Assembly (NCBI RefSeq): GCF_002127215.1
Contig: NZ_NFUT01000002.1
Coordinates: forward strand, 434,001-498,000
DNA from: Hydrogenophaga sp. IBVHS2
GTDB taxonomy: Bacteria; Pseudomonadota; Gammaproteobacteria; Burkholderiales; Burkholderiaceae_C
Length of the DNA stretch: 64,000 nt
Direction: 5' to 3'
Below, one piece after another: positions 49,990-58,429 of the stretch; positions within the stretch are counted from its first letter, which is position 1; every line of letters begins with the position of its first letter. The notes beneath the pieces are model-generated. The model was not told where the DNA came from, did not search any database, and saw only the letters and a list, made by a program, of their open reading frames with translations. A program made the position numbers and the translations under genes.

Positions 49990-51122
49990 CCACCTACCTC
50001 GCCTGCATGGGCACCCGCCCGGAGATCATCAAGATGGCGTCGCTGCACCGCGTGCTCAAGGCGCGCGGCGACCGCATCCAGGTGCTGCACACCGGCCAGC
50101 ACGAGGCCATGGCCCATGTGCTCTACCGCTTCTTCGACATGGGCCCCGACCTGCAGATCCAGCTGCAGCGCAGCTCGCCCCGGCTGGGCAACCTCACCGC
50201 CGACCTGCTGGACAACGTGGACCGCATCGTCAGCGAGACCCGACCCGATGTGGTGCTGGTGCAGGGCGACACCAGCTCCGCGCTGGCCGGTGCCATGGCG
50301 GGCTATTACAACGACCGCCCGGTGGCCCACATCGAGGCCGGTCTGCGCACCGGCGAGCGCGAGCCCTTCCCGGAGGAGAAGAACCGCGAACTCATCGGCC
50401 GGCTGGCGCACTGGCACTTCCCGCCGACCGAACAGTCGCGCGACAACCTGCTGCGCGAAGGCGTGCCGCAGCAGCAGGTGCACCTGGTGGGCAACACGGT
50501 GATCGACACCGCGCTGTGGGTGCGCGAACACATGAACGGCGACGCGGTGGCCGCTCTCCCGCTGCCGGTGTGCCGGTTCCTGGCCGAACACGCCGCCTCG
50601 CGGCTGCTGCTGGTCACGGCCCATCGGCGCGAGAACTGGGGCGAGCCCATCCGCCGCATCGCAGCCGCCGTGGGCGAGCTGCTGCTGCGCCACCCGGACC
50701 TGATCGTGGTCTGGCCGATCCACCCCAATCCGGCGGTGCGCACCGATGTGGAAGCCTCGTTTGCCGGGCTCCCGGCCGACAGCCGCGCCCGCGCCTGCCT
50801 GACCGAGCCGCTGGACTACCCCGGCCTGATCACCGTGCTGGCCCGCTGCCACTTCACCCTGACCGATTCGGGCGGCATCCAGGAAGAAGCGTCCGCGCTG
50901 GGCCGGCCGGTGCTGATCGCGCGCGACAGCACCGAGCGGCAGGAACTGGTGCAGGCCGGCGGAGCGCGCCTGGTGGGCACCGACACCGGACGCATCGTGC
51001 AGGCGGCCGACGAGCTGCTGAACGACCCGGTGCGCTACCGCGCCATGCAGCTCACCACCAGCCCCTTCGGCGACGGCCACTCGGCCGAGCGCATCGCCGA
51101 CATCCTGGCCCAGCCGGCCTGA
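49986..51122 (+). CDS. wecB: UDP-N-acetylglucosamine 2-epimerase (non-hydrolysing)
   Basis: A 378-residue enzyme that interconverts UDP-GlcNAc and UDP-ManNAc in the cytoplasm. Family signatures are clear: MGTRPEIIKMASL, TGQHEAM, VVLVQGDTSSALAGAMAGYY, VAHIEAGLRTGEREPFPEEKNRELIGRLA, TAHRRENWGEP, HPNPAVR and LTDSGGIQEEASALGRPVLIARDSTERQE. Length is standard. The start overlaps the previous stop (ATGA). Its place in the operon suggests that the polymer contains ManNAc or a sugar made from it. No UDP-ManNAc dehydrogenase is present here. Confidence 0.95.
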   Translation: MTTYLACMGTRPEIIKMASLHRVLKARGDRIQVLHTGQHEAMAHVLYRFFDMGPDLQIQLQRSSPRLGNLTADLLDNVDRIVSETRPDVVLVQGDTSSALAGAMAGYYNDRPVAHIEAGLRTGEREPFPEEKNRELIGRLAHWHFPPTEQSRDNLLREGVPQQQVHLVGNTVIDTALWVREHMNGDAVAALPLPVCRFLAEHAASRLLLVTAHRRENWGEPIRRIAAAVGELLLRHPDLIVVWPIHPNPAVRTDVEASFAGLPADSRARACLTEPLDYPGLITVLARCHFTLTDSGGIQEEASALGRPVLIARDSTERQELVQAGGARLVGTDTGRIVQAADELLNDPVRYRAMQLTTSPFGDGHSAERIADILAQPA

Positions 51123-51137
51123 GCACGGAGACACCCC

Positions 51138-52031
51138 ATGCGTCACCTGACCCCCTCCTTCCCCCGGGCGGGCAGCACGCTGGTCCATGCCACCGCCATG
51201 GCCCTCGGACTGGCCCTGTCGACCCCACCGGCACACGCCCAGCTATCACCCCTGGAGCCCGCGTTGGCCTCGCCCCAGCCGGTACCGCTGCCAGACCCCG
51301 AAGCCGCGCAGGACCCCGAGGCACGGCCCACCGAGCTGCTGCTCTACACCAGCCGCCAGCGCCTGAGCGCCGGTCTGGGCGACTGGAGCGAGGTCGGTGT
51401 GCGCGGCTCGCACACCACCGGCGCCCATGTGCTGCAGGGCGAGCTGGCCACCATGAAGCGGTTTGGCGAATCGGGCCGCTTCATCGGCATCGGCGACACC
51501 TATTCCTTCGATGCCGACTGGTTCGGCAGCCTCTCGGTGGGCGCGGGCGACGGTGCGTCCTACCTGCCCGACTTCCGGGTGGATGCCTTCCTGCACCGCA
51601 AGTTGCTGGCCGAGCGCAACCTGATCGCCAGCCTGGGCGCCGGTTACTACCGCGCTCCTGACGGACACACCGACCGCAGCGTGAGCATCGGGGGCACCTA
51701 CTACTTCAGCGGCCCGTGGATCGTGCAGGGCGAGGTGCGCCTGAACCGCAGCAACCCGGGTCGTGTGGACACGCAGCAGCAGTTCCTGGCCCTGACCTGG
51801 GGCCGCGACCAGCAGACCCAGGTCACGGCCCGCCATGCCTGGGGCGGCGAGGGTTACCAGACCATCGGCGTGGGCACCGCGCTGACCAACTTCAAGAGCC
51901 ACCAGACCAGCCTGAACCTGCGCCACTGGCTGGGCGCCGACTGGGGCGTGGTGGCGGGCGTGGAACGCTACAGCAACCCGTTCTACCGGCGCCGGGGCGC
52001 CACGCTGGCGCTGTTCTGGGAACTGCCATGA
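51138..52031 (+). CDS. YaiO-family outer-membrane beta-barrel protein
   Basis: A 297-residue exported protein with a signal peptide (about 1-35, ending AHA), a short proline-rich linker and a beta-barrel with repeated aromatic-capped strands (LSAGLGDWSEVGVRGSHTTG; FIGIGDTYSFDADWFGSLSVG; ISVGGTYYF-type strands; QTSLNLRHWLGADWGVVAGVERY), ending in LALFWELP. It matches the YaiO outer-membrane domain, which in E. coli is encoded beside the GT2 gene yaiP. It could be the outer-membrane exit or anchor for the polymer. It starts 15 bp after wecB. Confidence 0.82.
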   Translation: MRHLTPSFPRAGSTLVHATAMALGLALSTPPAHAQLSPLEPALASPQPVPLPDPEAAQDPEARPTELLLYTSRQRLSAGLGDWSEVGVRGSHTTGAHVLQGELATMKRFGESGRFIGIGDTYSFDADWFGSLSVGAGDGASYLPDFRVDAFLHRKLLAERNLIASLGAGYYRAPDGHTDRSVSIGGTYYFSGPWIVQGEVRLNRSNPGRVDTQQQFLALTWGRDQQTQVTARHAWGGEGYQTIGVGTALTNFKSHQTSLNLRHWLGADWGVVAGVERYSNPFYRRRGATLALFWELP

Positions 52032-52858
52032 ACAAGGCCAGCCTGCTGGAGATCGAGCCCGCGCAGCGTGACGCCCTGCGCCATGCGGCCCGCCAGCTGA
52101 CCGACGCCCATGCCGCCGGCAGCCGGCCGGCCCCGCCGGGCCGGTTGCGCCTGACGCCGCGTGTGGCGGCGGAACTGCTGCTGATGGCGGTGCTGCCCTG
52201 TGCCCTGCTGCTGGTCCTGCGCAACCCGCTGATGGCCCTGTGGCACCGCATCATGCTGTGGTGGAGCGAGCGGCTGGCCCTGCCGCTGGAGCTGGTGCGC
52301 ACCGGCGACGCCGCCACGCTGGAATGGCAGGTGAGCTATGCCGCTGCGCTGGTGCCCGATCCGATCACGGGCGTGCTCACGGCAGCCGGCGTGATCGCCG
52401 CCTTCGCCTCGACCTGGTGGATGAGCGACCGGCAGATCCCCCTGAAGTACCTGGTCCGCACCCTGTGCGTGGTGCAGGGCAGCGCGCTGCTGTTCTTCAT
52501 GTTCGCGCCCGACCGCTTCCCCTACACCATGACCGGCCACCTGGCGGCCATGCTCAACGCCGGCTTCTACCTGATGCTGGCCATGCCGCTGCTGCTGGCG
52601 CTGGGCTGGGGCGTGCTGCGCCTGCCGCTGCACCACAAGCTGATCTACCCGGCGCTGATGGTGGGGTACTTCGCGGTCATGCTGCCGCACAAGGCGCTGC
52701 TGCATGCGGTGGTGGTGCAGCACCTCTCGGCCCTGTTCATGCCGCTGCTCTACCTGTGCTTCGGCGCGGTGATGGACCTCATGGTGTTCGTGGCGCTGTA
52801 TTCCTGGCTGGTCAGCCGGGCACCGGCGCAGGCGCTGGGCTCCAGCGGGAGGGTGTGA
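52028..52858 (+). CDS. Polytopic membrane protein of the polysaccharide operon
   Basis: A 276-residue integral membrane protein with about six hydrophobic segments from residue 50 on (LLLMAVLPCALLLVL; GVLTAAGVIAAFAST; SALLFFMFAP; YLMLAMPLLLALGW; PALMVGYFAVMLPHKALLHAVVV; LMVFVALYSWLV), after a polar N-terminus. I recognise no family; the size resembles exosortase-like and O-antigen accessory proteins, but the exosortase Cys/Arg/His triad is not seen. It overlaps the YaiO-type gene (ATGA) and the deacetylase-like gene (TGATG), so it is tightly tied to the pathway. Confidence 0.65.
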   Translation: MNKASLLEIEPAQRDALRHAARQLTDAHAAGSRPAPPGRLRLTPRVAAELLLMAVLPCALLLVLRNPLMALWHRIMLWWSERLALPLELVRTGDAATLEWQVSYAAALVPDPITGVLTAAGVIAAFASTWWMSDRQIPLKYLVRTLCVVQGSALLFFMFAPDRFPYTMTGHLAAMLNAGFYLMLAMPLLLALGWGVLRLPLHHKLIYPALMVGYFAVMLPHKALLHAVVVQHLSALFMPLLYLCFGAVMDLMVFVALYSWLVSRAPAQALGSSGRV

Positions 52859-54699
52859 TGCGCTGGCGGGTCCACTTCTCCCCACGGCTGCGGGTGCTGC
52901 TGCTGGCGTTGCTGCTGCTGGCGGTGGTGGCGGCGCTCTACTCGCGCTCGCGCCAGAGCGATCCCTCCATCGTGCTGCTGCTGCCCAACGAGGCGGCACT
53001 CGATCTGCCGGTCACGCAGGCCTGGCTCGATGCCGCGCGCGAGGAAGGCCTGTCGGTCATGCCCATGACCGACGACGCTTTCCTGCGCTACGGTGGCGAC
53101 CGCCAGCGCATCGCCGGCGTCATCCTGCCCGACACGGTGCACCCGCAGGCCTCCGAGATGCTGATCAACCAGCTCCACCGCCATGTGGAGGCGGGCGGCC
53201 ATCTGTTCATGGTGTTCGACGCTGCGCTGCTGGACAGCCAGACCGGCCGCTATGCCGCCGACCAGTCGCGCCTGTCCGGGCTGGCCGGCGTGCGCTACGC
53301 CATGTACGCCGAACTCAAGGACCGCACCATGGCCCTGGGCCGGGTGTACGGCAGCCGCGAGAGCGAACAGCTGCTGGCGCTGCAGCCGGGCAAGATGGAT
53401 TTCCAGGACTCCGACCGCCTGCCACTGGGCGAACTGACCACCTATGGCTACGCGCGGCTGGAGCACGGGCATTTCCGGACCGGACCGCCCACCGGCGCCC
53501 AGGCGCTGCTGGTGTCCGACAGCAACGACGTGCTGGTCTCGGTCCATCCGCACGGCCAGGGCTCGGTGCTGTTTGCCAACCTGCCGCTGGGCTACCTCAA
53601 GACCCGCACCGACAGCTACCTGCTGCACCGGCTGCTGGGTCACTTTGCCGATGCCATGCTGCAGCAGCCCCGGCTGCTGGCGGCCCCCGACGGCATTGGC
53701 GGCCTGGTGCTGAACCTGCATGTGGATTCCAACGCCGCCCAGACGCCGCTGGCCATGCTCGAAGCCAACGGCTGGTTCCGACGCGGCCCGTTCTCTCTGC
53801 ATGTGACGGCCGGGCCGGACGCCGAGCGCGAGGGCGACGGTCTGGGGCTGGGCATCAACGACAACCCGCCCATGGCCGCCTTCCTGCGCCGCATGGTGAA
53901 TGCCGGCCATGAGGTGGGCAACCACGGCGGCTGGAACCACAACCTGTTCGGCAAACAGGCCGACGAGAGCAACCGCGACCGGTTCGAGCCCCTGCTGGCG
54001 CTCAACCAGGCCAGCATCGGGACGGCCACCGGCCAGGTGCCACGCAGCTACTCGGCTCCCATGGGCAACCAGCCGCAATGGGCCACCGAATGGCTGCAGC
54101 GCGAGGGCTTCAAGGGCTACTACTTCACCGGCGACAACGGGCTGGGGCCCACCCGGTCGTACCAGAAGGGGGTGCGTGCGCGCCGCTCCGACCTGTGGGC
54201 TTTTCCGGTGTCGAGCTACCACCGGGTGGCCACCTTCGAGGAACTCGAGAACGCAGAACCCGAGGTGACGCCGCAGGACATGACCGACTACCTGAGGTCG
54301 CTGTCCCGCTTCGTGACCGACCAGCACCTGGTGCGGCTGTTCTATTTCCACCCGCCGGCCGCCGTGCAGCACCTGGCCAGCATCGACGCCCTCATGGCGG
54401 AATCGTCCCGGCTGGAGCAGGCGGGGCGGTTTCGCTGGTACACCATGGAAGCCATGGCCGATTTCATGAGCCGGCGCGAGCAGGTGCAATGGCAGCCGCT
54501 GCCCCAGGCCAGCCGCACCGGCGGCTTCTCGGCCAGCAGCCCTGCGGGCCTAGAACGACTGAGCTGGACCGTGCCGGCTGCCGGCCGCGGCGCGCCCCAA
54601 GTGGTGCAGGGCAACGGGTCCGTGCGCACCGCTGGCGACCACTGGATCGTCACCGCAGGCACCGGGCAGACCTTGAAAGTGCAATGGCAGATACAGTGA
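52858..54699 (+). CDS. Membrane-anchored polysaccharide deacetylase-like protein
   Basis: A 613-residue protein with an N-terminal membrane anchor (about 12-30), a middle domain resembling a glutamine-amidotransferase-like/BcsE-type fold (about 40-270), then a divergent NodB-like domain (about 285-540). That domain has an Asp in LNLHVDSNAA, where NodB enzymes have TFDDG, and zinc-type histidines in GHEVGNHGGWNHN. The H-x4-H spacing is one residue longer than usual. It would remove acetyl groups from the exported amino-sugar polymer, as PgaB or IcaB do, or only bind it. A beta-rich C-terminal tail follows. It is the last gene of the operon. Confidence 0.78.
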   Translation: MRWRVHFSPRLRVLLLALLLLAVVAALYSRSRQSDPSIVLLLPNEAALDLPVTQAWLDAAREEGLSVMPMTDDAFLRYGGDRQRIAGVILPDTVHPQASEMLINQLHRHVEAGGHLFMVFDAALLDSQTGRYAADQSRLSGLAGVRYAMYAELKDRTMALGRVYGSRESEQLLALQPGKMDFQDSDRLPLGELTTYGYARLEHGHFRTGPPTGAQALLVSDSNDVLVSVHPHGQGSVLFANLPLGYLKTRTDSYLLHRLLGHFADAMLQQPRLLAAPDGIGGLVLNLHVDSNAAQTPLAMLEANGWFRRGPFSLHVTAGPDAEREGDGLGLGINDNPPMAAFLRRMVNAGHEVGNHGGWNHNLFGKQADESNRDRFEPLLALNQASIGTATGQVPRSYSAPMGNQPQWATEWLQREGFKGYYFTGDNGLGPTRSYQKGVRARRSDLWAFPVSSYHRVATFEELENAEPEVTPQDMTDYLRSLSRFVTDQHLVRLFYFHPPAAVQHLASIDALMAESSRLEQAGRFRWYTMEAMADFMSRREQVQWQPLPQASRTGGFSASSPAGLERLSWTVPAAGRGAPQVVQGNGSVRTAGDHWIVTAGTGQTLKVQWQIQ

Positions 54700-54770
54700 G
54701 GGGTGACGCCTGACAACTCCACCCGGTCGCACGGACCCCATTTTTCCGACCCCCTCCAAGGAGTTCACCC

Positions 54771-55490
54771 ATGGCCATCGCGCCTGACCGACGGGCCAAC
54801 GACCTGCTGGCCTCAATACCTGCGGATGAATGGGCCCGCATTGCCCCGCATCTGGAGGCGACCGAGCTCCCCCTGGGCAAGGTGCTGTACGAATCGGGCG
54901 GCACCATGAGCCATGTCTACTTTCCGTCCACGGCCATCATCTCGCTGCTCTATGTGATGGAAGACGGTGCCTCGGCCGAGATCGCGGTGGTCGGCCACGA
55001 GGGACTGGTGGGCATCTCGCTGTTCATGGGTGGCGAGACCACACCCAGCCGCGCCGTGGTGCAGAGCGCCGGCAGCGGCTGGCGGCTCAGCGCCCAGCGC
55101 ATCAAGCAGGAATTCAACCAGTCGGCGCCGTTGATGCACCTGCTGCTGCGCTACACGCAGGCGCTCATCACCCAGATGGCGCAGACCGCCGTGTGCAACC
55201 GCCACCATTCGCTGGACCAGCAGCTGTGCCGCTGGCTGCTGCTCAGCCTGGACCGCCTGAGCGGCAACGAACTGGTCATGACGCAGGAGCTGATCGCCAA
55301 CATGCTGGGCGTGCGCCGCGAAGGCGTGACCGAAGCCGCCCTGAAGCTGCAGCGCATGGGCCTGATCCGCTATGCGCGCGGACACATCACGGTGCTCGAC
55401 CGGCCCGCCCTGGAGACCCGGGTCTGCGAGTGCTATTCGGTGGTCAAGAAGGAATACGAACGCCTGCTGCCGCACCGCCTGGCGCACTGA
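54771..55490 (+). CDS. Crp/Fnr-family transcriptional regulator
   Basis: A 239-residue regulator. The N-terminal cyclic-nucleotide-binding-like beta roll (about 10-135) contains LYESGGTMSHVYFPSTAIISLLYVMEDGASAEIAVVGHEGLVGISLFMGG, and the C-terminal winged helix (about 150-225) has MTQELIANMLGVRREGVTEAALKLQRMGLIRYARG. No Fnr-type cysteine cluster is present and the cAMP-contact arginine is not obvious, so the signal is unknown. AAGGAG precedes ATG 54771. It lies 71 bp after the polysaccharide operon and is the nearest candidate regulator. Confidence 0.9.
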   Translation: MAIAPDRRANDLLASIPADEWARIAPHLEATELPLGKVLYESGGTMSHVYFPSTAIISLLYVMEDGASAEIAVVGHEGLVGISLFMGGETTPSRAVVQSAGSGWRLSAQRIKQEFNQSAPLMHLLLRYTQALITQMAQTAVCNRHHSLDQQLCRWLLLSLDRLSGNELVMTQELIANMLGVRREGVTEAALKLQRMGLIRYARGHITVLDRPALETRVCECYSVVKKEYERLLPHRLAH

Positions 55491-55515
55491 GCAGCAGGGC
55501 CGGCGGTGCGCCCGG

Positions 55516-56655
55516 TCAGCGGGTGCCCTGCACCTCGATCTCGACCCGGCGATCGGGCTGCAGGCATTCGATCAGCCGAGTGCGCGGCAGGCGGTCGTTG
55601 CAGTCGCCCGCCGCCGTCACCGGCCGCGCTTCGCCCAGGCCGCTGGCGCTGATGCGGGCCGGGTCTATGCGGCGCTGCACCACCAGGTAGTCCTTCACCG
55701 CCGCGGCCCGCTGTTCCGACAGGCGCTGGTTGGCGGTGGTCGAACCCATGCGGTCGGTGTGGCCCTCCACGCTGATGGTGTCGTAGCGGGCGCCCTTCAG
55801 CTGCTGGCTGAAGCGGTCGAGGTCGGTGCGGCCCTGCGGGCGCAGCCCGCTCTGGTTGGAACCGAACGCCGCGTCGGCCGACAGGCTCACCCGCTGGGGC
55901 TCGGGTGGTGCGGGGGGCGGTGCCACGACCGCCACCGGTGCCACCGGCGCAGCCGCCACCGGCTCGGGCGGCACATAGGCCGGCGCCACCGCGCGGACCG
56001 GCTGCGCGGCGTGCCCGAACGGGAACGCCAGGCTCACGCTGATGAGGTCGGCATTGGTGCGCTGGCCCACCGCGTTCTTGATGCGGTAACGCTCGATCTC
56101 GCCCCGCACCCACATCGACGGGGTGAGCTCGTATTGCAGACCCAGCCCGACCTTGTAGCCGCCGTCGCGGCGGCTGCTGCTGCCGGGCACGCCGGCGGCA
56201 GCGCCGGTGCCGGCCCACTGGCTTTTCGACCAGGCGTATTGCCCGCCGATCCGGCCCAGGGCGGAGAACCGGTCGGTCAGCGGCAGCGTGCCCACCAGAT
56301 CCAGGCTGATGCCCTGCACCTTGGTCTGGCCGCTCAGCGTGCCGGCCGGCGAGGTGGTGGCGGCAAAGCCGTTACGGCCCAGGTTGAAGTAGCCCAGCTC
56401 CAGACCGAAGTTCCGGTTGAGCTGGTGGCCGCCGAACAGCTTGTAGGCGGTGTCCTTCTCGTCGGTCACGGCGCTGGCTGCGCCCACCCCGGGCACCCGG
56501 CCGGCGGTCAGGCCGTAGGGGTCGGTGTCGGTCTTGGATTGCCCGGCGGCGATGCCGCCGTAGTAGAAGCCGGGCTGTTGCGCCATGGCGGGCGCCACGG
56601 CCAGGAGGCCGAGGCTGGCCAGCCCCAGCAGACGGTGAGCGGTGGTGGATGTCAT
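55516..56655 (-). CDS. OmpA-family outer-membrane protein
   Basis: A 379-residue protein with a signal peptide (about 1-25, ending AMA). An eight-stranded OmpA-like barrel follows (about 28-205; GFYYGGIAAGQSKTD, YKLFGGHQLNRNFGLELGYFN, ISVSLAFPFG), then a proline/alanine/valine linker (about 210-250), then an OmpA C-terminal peptidoglycan-binding domain (about 260-375; DRFSQQLKGARYDTISVEGHTDRMGSTTANQRLSEQRAAAVKDYLV) with two cysteines near the end. AAGGAAA precedes ATG 56655. It links the outer membrane to the cell wall. Its promoter region carries three copies of the 18-bp motif. Confidence 0.9.
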   Translation of the reverse strand: MTSTTAHRLLGLASLGLLAVAPAMAQQPGFYYGGIAAGQSKTDTDPYGLTAGRVPGVGAASAVTDEKDTAYKLFGGHQLNRNFGLELGYFNLGRNGFAATTSPAGTLSGQTKVQGISLDLVGTLPLTDRFSALGRIGGQYAWSKSQWAGTGAAAGVPGSSSRRDGGYKVGLGLQYELTPSMWVRGEIERYRIKNAVGQRTNADLISVSLAFPFGHAAQPVRAVAPAYVPPEPVAAAPVAPVAVVAPPPAPPEPQRVSLSADAAFGSNQSGLRPQGRTDLDRFSQQLKGARYDTISVEGHTDRMGSTTANQRLSEQRAAAVKDYLVVQRRIDPARISASGLGEARPVTAAGDCNDRLPRTRLIECLQPDRRVEIEVQGTR

Positions 56656-56732
56656 GGGTTGTTTCCTTCCGATGCAGAGCGCACTTCGCGCGGGATGCGC
56701 CCGCCCTTTGTAGAAGGCCGGCGACCGCGCGT

Positions 56733-56811
56733 CGGTGCGATGCCGAACATGGGCGCGGCGGGCCGCCATCGGTGCGTTGCCACACAGTCGTGTGCGGTGG
56801 CGCACCGCACA
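56733..56811. promoter_or_regulatory. Three copies of the 18-bp dyad in the ompA/crp2 divergent promoter
   Basis: CGGTGCGATGCCGAACAT (56733-56750), CGGTGCGTTGCCACACAG (56770-56787) and GTGTGCGGTGGCGCACCG (56790-56807) share GTGCG-NTGS-CNNAC. The third is inside a longer perfect dyad, TGTGCGGTG-GCG-CACCGCACA in arms at 56791-56799 and 56803-56811. The first copy is 78 bp from the OmpA start and the last 51 bp from the start of the second Crp-type gene. Confidence 0.65.
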
Positions 56812-56857
56812 CTGGCGCGGCACCGGTTGCACCGACCGTTCACCGAAAGCCCCGTGC

Positions 56858-57553
56858 ATGCCACCTACCGACAACCTGCTGATCCGGCAGCTGCCACGGC
56901 GCGTGCGCCAGGCGCTGCTGTCCCGCTGCCAGCCGTTCGTGCTGGCCCCCTCGGCCGAACTGGGCCAGCCCGGCCAGCCACTGCGCCATGCGTACTTCCT
57001 GACCGAGGGCTTCGTCGCGCTGTTGATCGACATGGACGCCTACCCCTCGCTGCAGGTGGGCATGGTCGGGCGTGACGACATGCTGGGCGCCGAACTGCTG
57101 CTGGGCCTGGGCAAGGCCCCGTGGCGCGCGGTGGTGCAGGGCCCGGGGCTGAGCTGGCGCATCGGTGCGCAGGCGCTGCGGCGCGAGTGTGCCCTGCACC
57201 CGTCGCTGTTGCGGCTGGTGCAGGCCAGAGCGCTGCTGCACTTGCAGCAACAGACCCTGACCGCGGCCTGCGGGCGTTTCCATCACCTGAGCGAGCGCCT
57301 GGCCCGCTGGCTGCTGGTGTGCCAGGATGCCGCGCACAGCAGCCGCTTCCATATCACGCAGGAATGCATGGCCTTGATGCTGGGGGTGCGCCGCGTGGGT
57401 GTGACGGTGGCCGCCAGCGAGTTTCAGCAGGGAGGGCTGATCCGCTACCACCGGGGCGAGCTCACGGTGCTGGACCGGGTCGCCCTGGCCGCCCGCGCCT
57501 GCAGCTGTTACGCCGCCGACCGCCAGCTGCGACAGGCGCTGGTGGCGCGCTGA
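56858..57553 (+). CDS. Second Crp/Fnr-family regulator
   Basis: A 231-residue regulator of the same group as the one at 54771 but clearly diverged. The N-terminal sensor (about 8-125; PGQPLRHAYFLTEGFVALLIDMDAYPSLQVGMVGRDDMLGAELLLGL) lacks an evident cAMP site, and the winged helix (about 140-215) reads ITQECMALMLGVRRVGVTVAASEFQQGGLIRYHRG. ATG 56858 has no strong ribosome binding site. Three dyads just upstream make autoregulation and joint control with the OmpA-like gene likely. Confidence 0.88.
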   Translation: MPPTDNLLIRQLPRRVRQALLSRCQPFVLAPSAELGQPGQPLRHAYFLTEGFVALLIDMDAYPSLQVGMVGRDDMLGAELLLGLGKAPWRAVVQGPGLSWRIGAQALRRECALHPSLLRLVQARALLHLQQQTLTAACGRFHHLSERLARWLLVCQDAAHSSRFHITQECMALMLGVRRVGVTVAASEFQQGGLIRYHRGELTVLDRVALAARACSCYAADRQLRQALVAR

Positions 57554-57562
57554 TCCCCGGCG

Positions 57563-58429
57563 CTACGGTGCATCGGTCGACAGGGTCTCGGTGCAATGAT
57601 GCGGCTCATGCGCACCGGCACAGGGGTCCACCACCGCCCTGCCGCTGACCACCGGGGCATGGGTGACCACATTGCCGAAGATGGTGGCGAAGGCCACGTC
57701 GCTGGCGTCCCGCCCGGTGGCGAAGCGCACCAGCCCCATGGGGATGGCGGTGCCGGACGGATCGAAGATGTACCAGCGCTGGCCGAGAAACACCTCCACA
57801 TAGGCATGGAAGTCGGGCGGCCCCAGGCTGGGGTCGGCGCCGTAGTCGGTGCCGGTGGTGAAGCGGGCCGGTATGTTGAGCGCCCGGCACAGCGCGATCA
57901 TGAGGTGCGCAAAATCCCGGCACACACCGACCTGACCGACCAGGGTGTCCACGGCCGAGGTGGCCGAGGTCGAGCTTCTGGAGCGGAAGGCAATGCGCCG
58001 CTGCACCCACTGCGCGATCGCCAGCACCCGTGATCCACCCGGAGGCAACTGGCCGAACTCCTGCATGGCCAGCCGGCCCAGCCGGTCGGACTCGCAGTAG
58101 CGGCTGGGGTAGAGGTAGCCCAGCACATCGGACGGCAGCCGACACACCGGCACCTCGGCCAGCGCGGCCGGTGCATGCCGGTGGTGGGTGAGTTGCACGG
58201 TGGCCTCATAGCGCAACGCCAGCAGGCCCGGACCGGCACGCAGACGCAGCCGCCGGTTGCCGGTGCAGGGATCGGTGTGCACCTGCCAGGCCACCGGCTG
58301 GCTGAGCTGCAGCGACTCCAGCGACACCATCTGGCTATTGGTCTGCGCAGCGTGGATCTGGAAGATGAAGTCCGCGCCCTGGATGTCGATTTCGTAGCGC
58401 AGGGACACCTCCAGTTCAATGCGGATCAT
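57563..58429 (-). CDS. Transglutaminase-like cysteine protease domain protein
   Basis: A 288-residue protein with an N-terminal beta-rich domain (Bact_transglu_N-like, about 1-110; LEVSLRYEIDIQGADFIFQIHAA) and a transglutaminase-like core. The catalytic triad is visible: Cys in GQVGVCRDFAHLMIAL, His in PPDFHAYVEVFL, Asp in WYIFDPSG. No signal peptide is seen. Members are cysteine peptidases or amide-forming enzymes; the substrate is unknown. Its start overlaps the end of fumC by 14 bp on the same strand, so it is probably co-transcribed with it. Confidence 0.88.
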   Translation of the reverse strand: MIRIELEVSLRYEIDIQGADFIFQIHAAQTNSQMVSLESLQLSQPVAWQVHTDPCTGNRRLRLRAGPGLLALRYEATVQLTHHRHAPAALAEVPVCRLPSDVLGYLYPSRYCESDRLGRLAMQEFGQLPPGGSRVLAIAQWVQRRIAFRSRSSTSATSAVDTLVGQVGVCRDFAHLMIALCRALNIPARFTTGTDYGADPSLGPPDFHAYVEVFLGQRWYIFDPSGTAIPMGLVRFATGRDASDVAFATIFGNVVTHAPVVSGRAVVDPCAGAHEPHHCTETLSTDAP

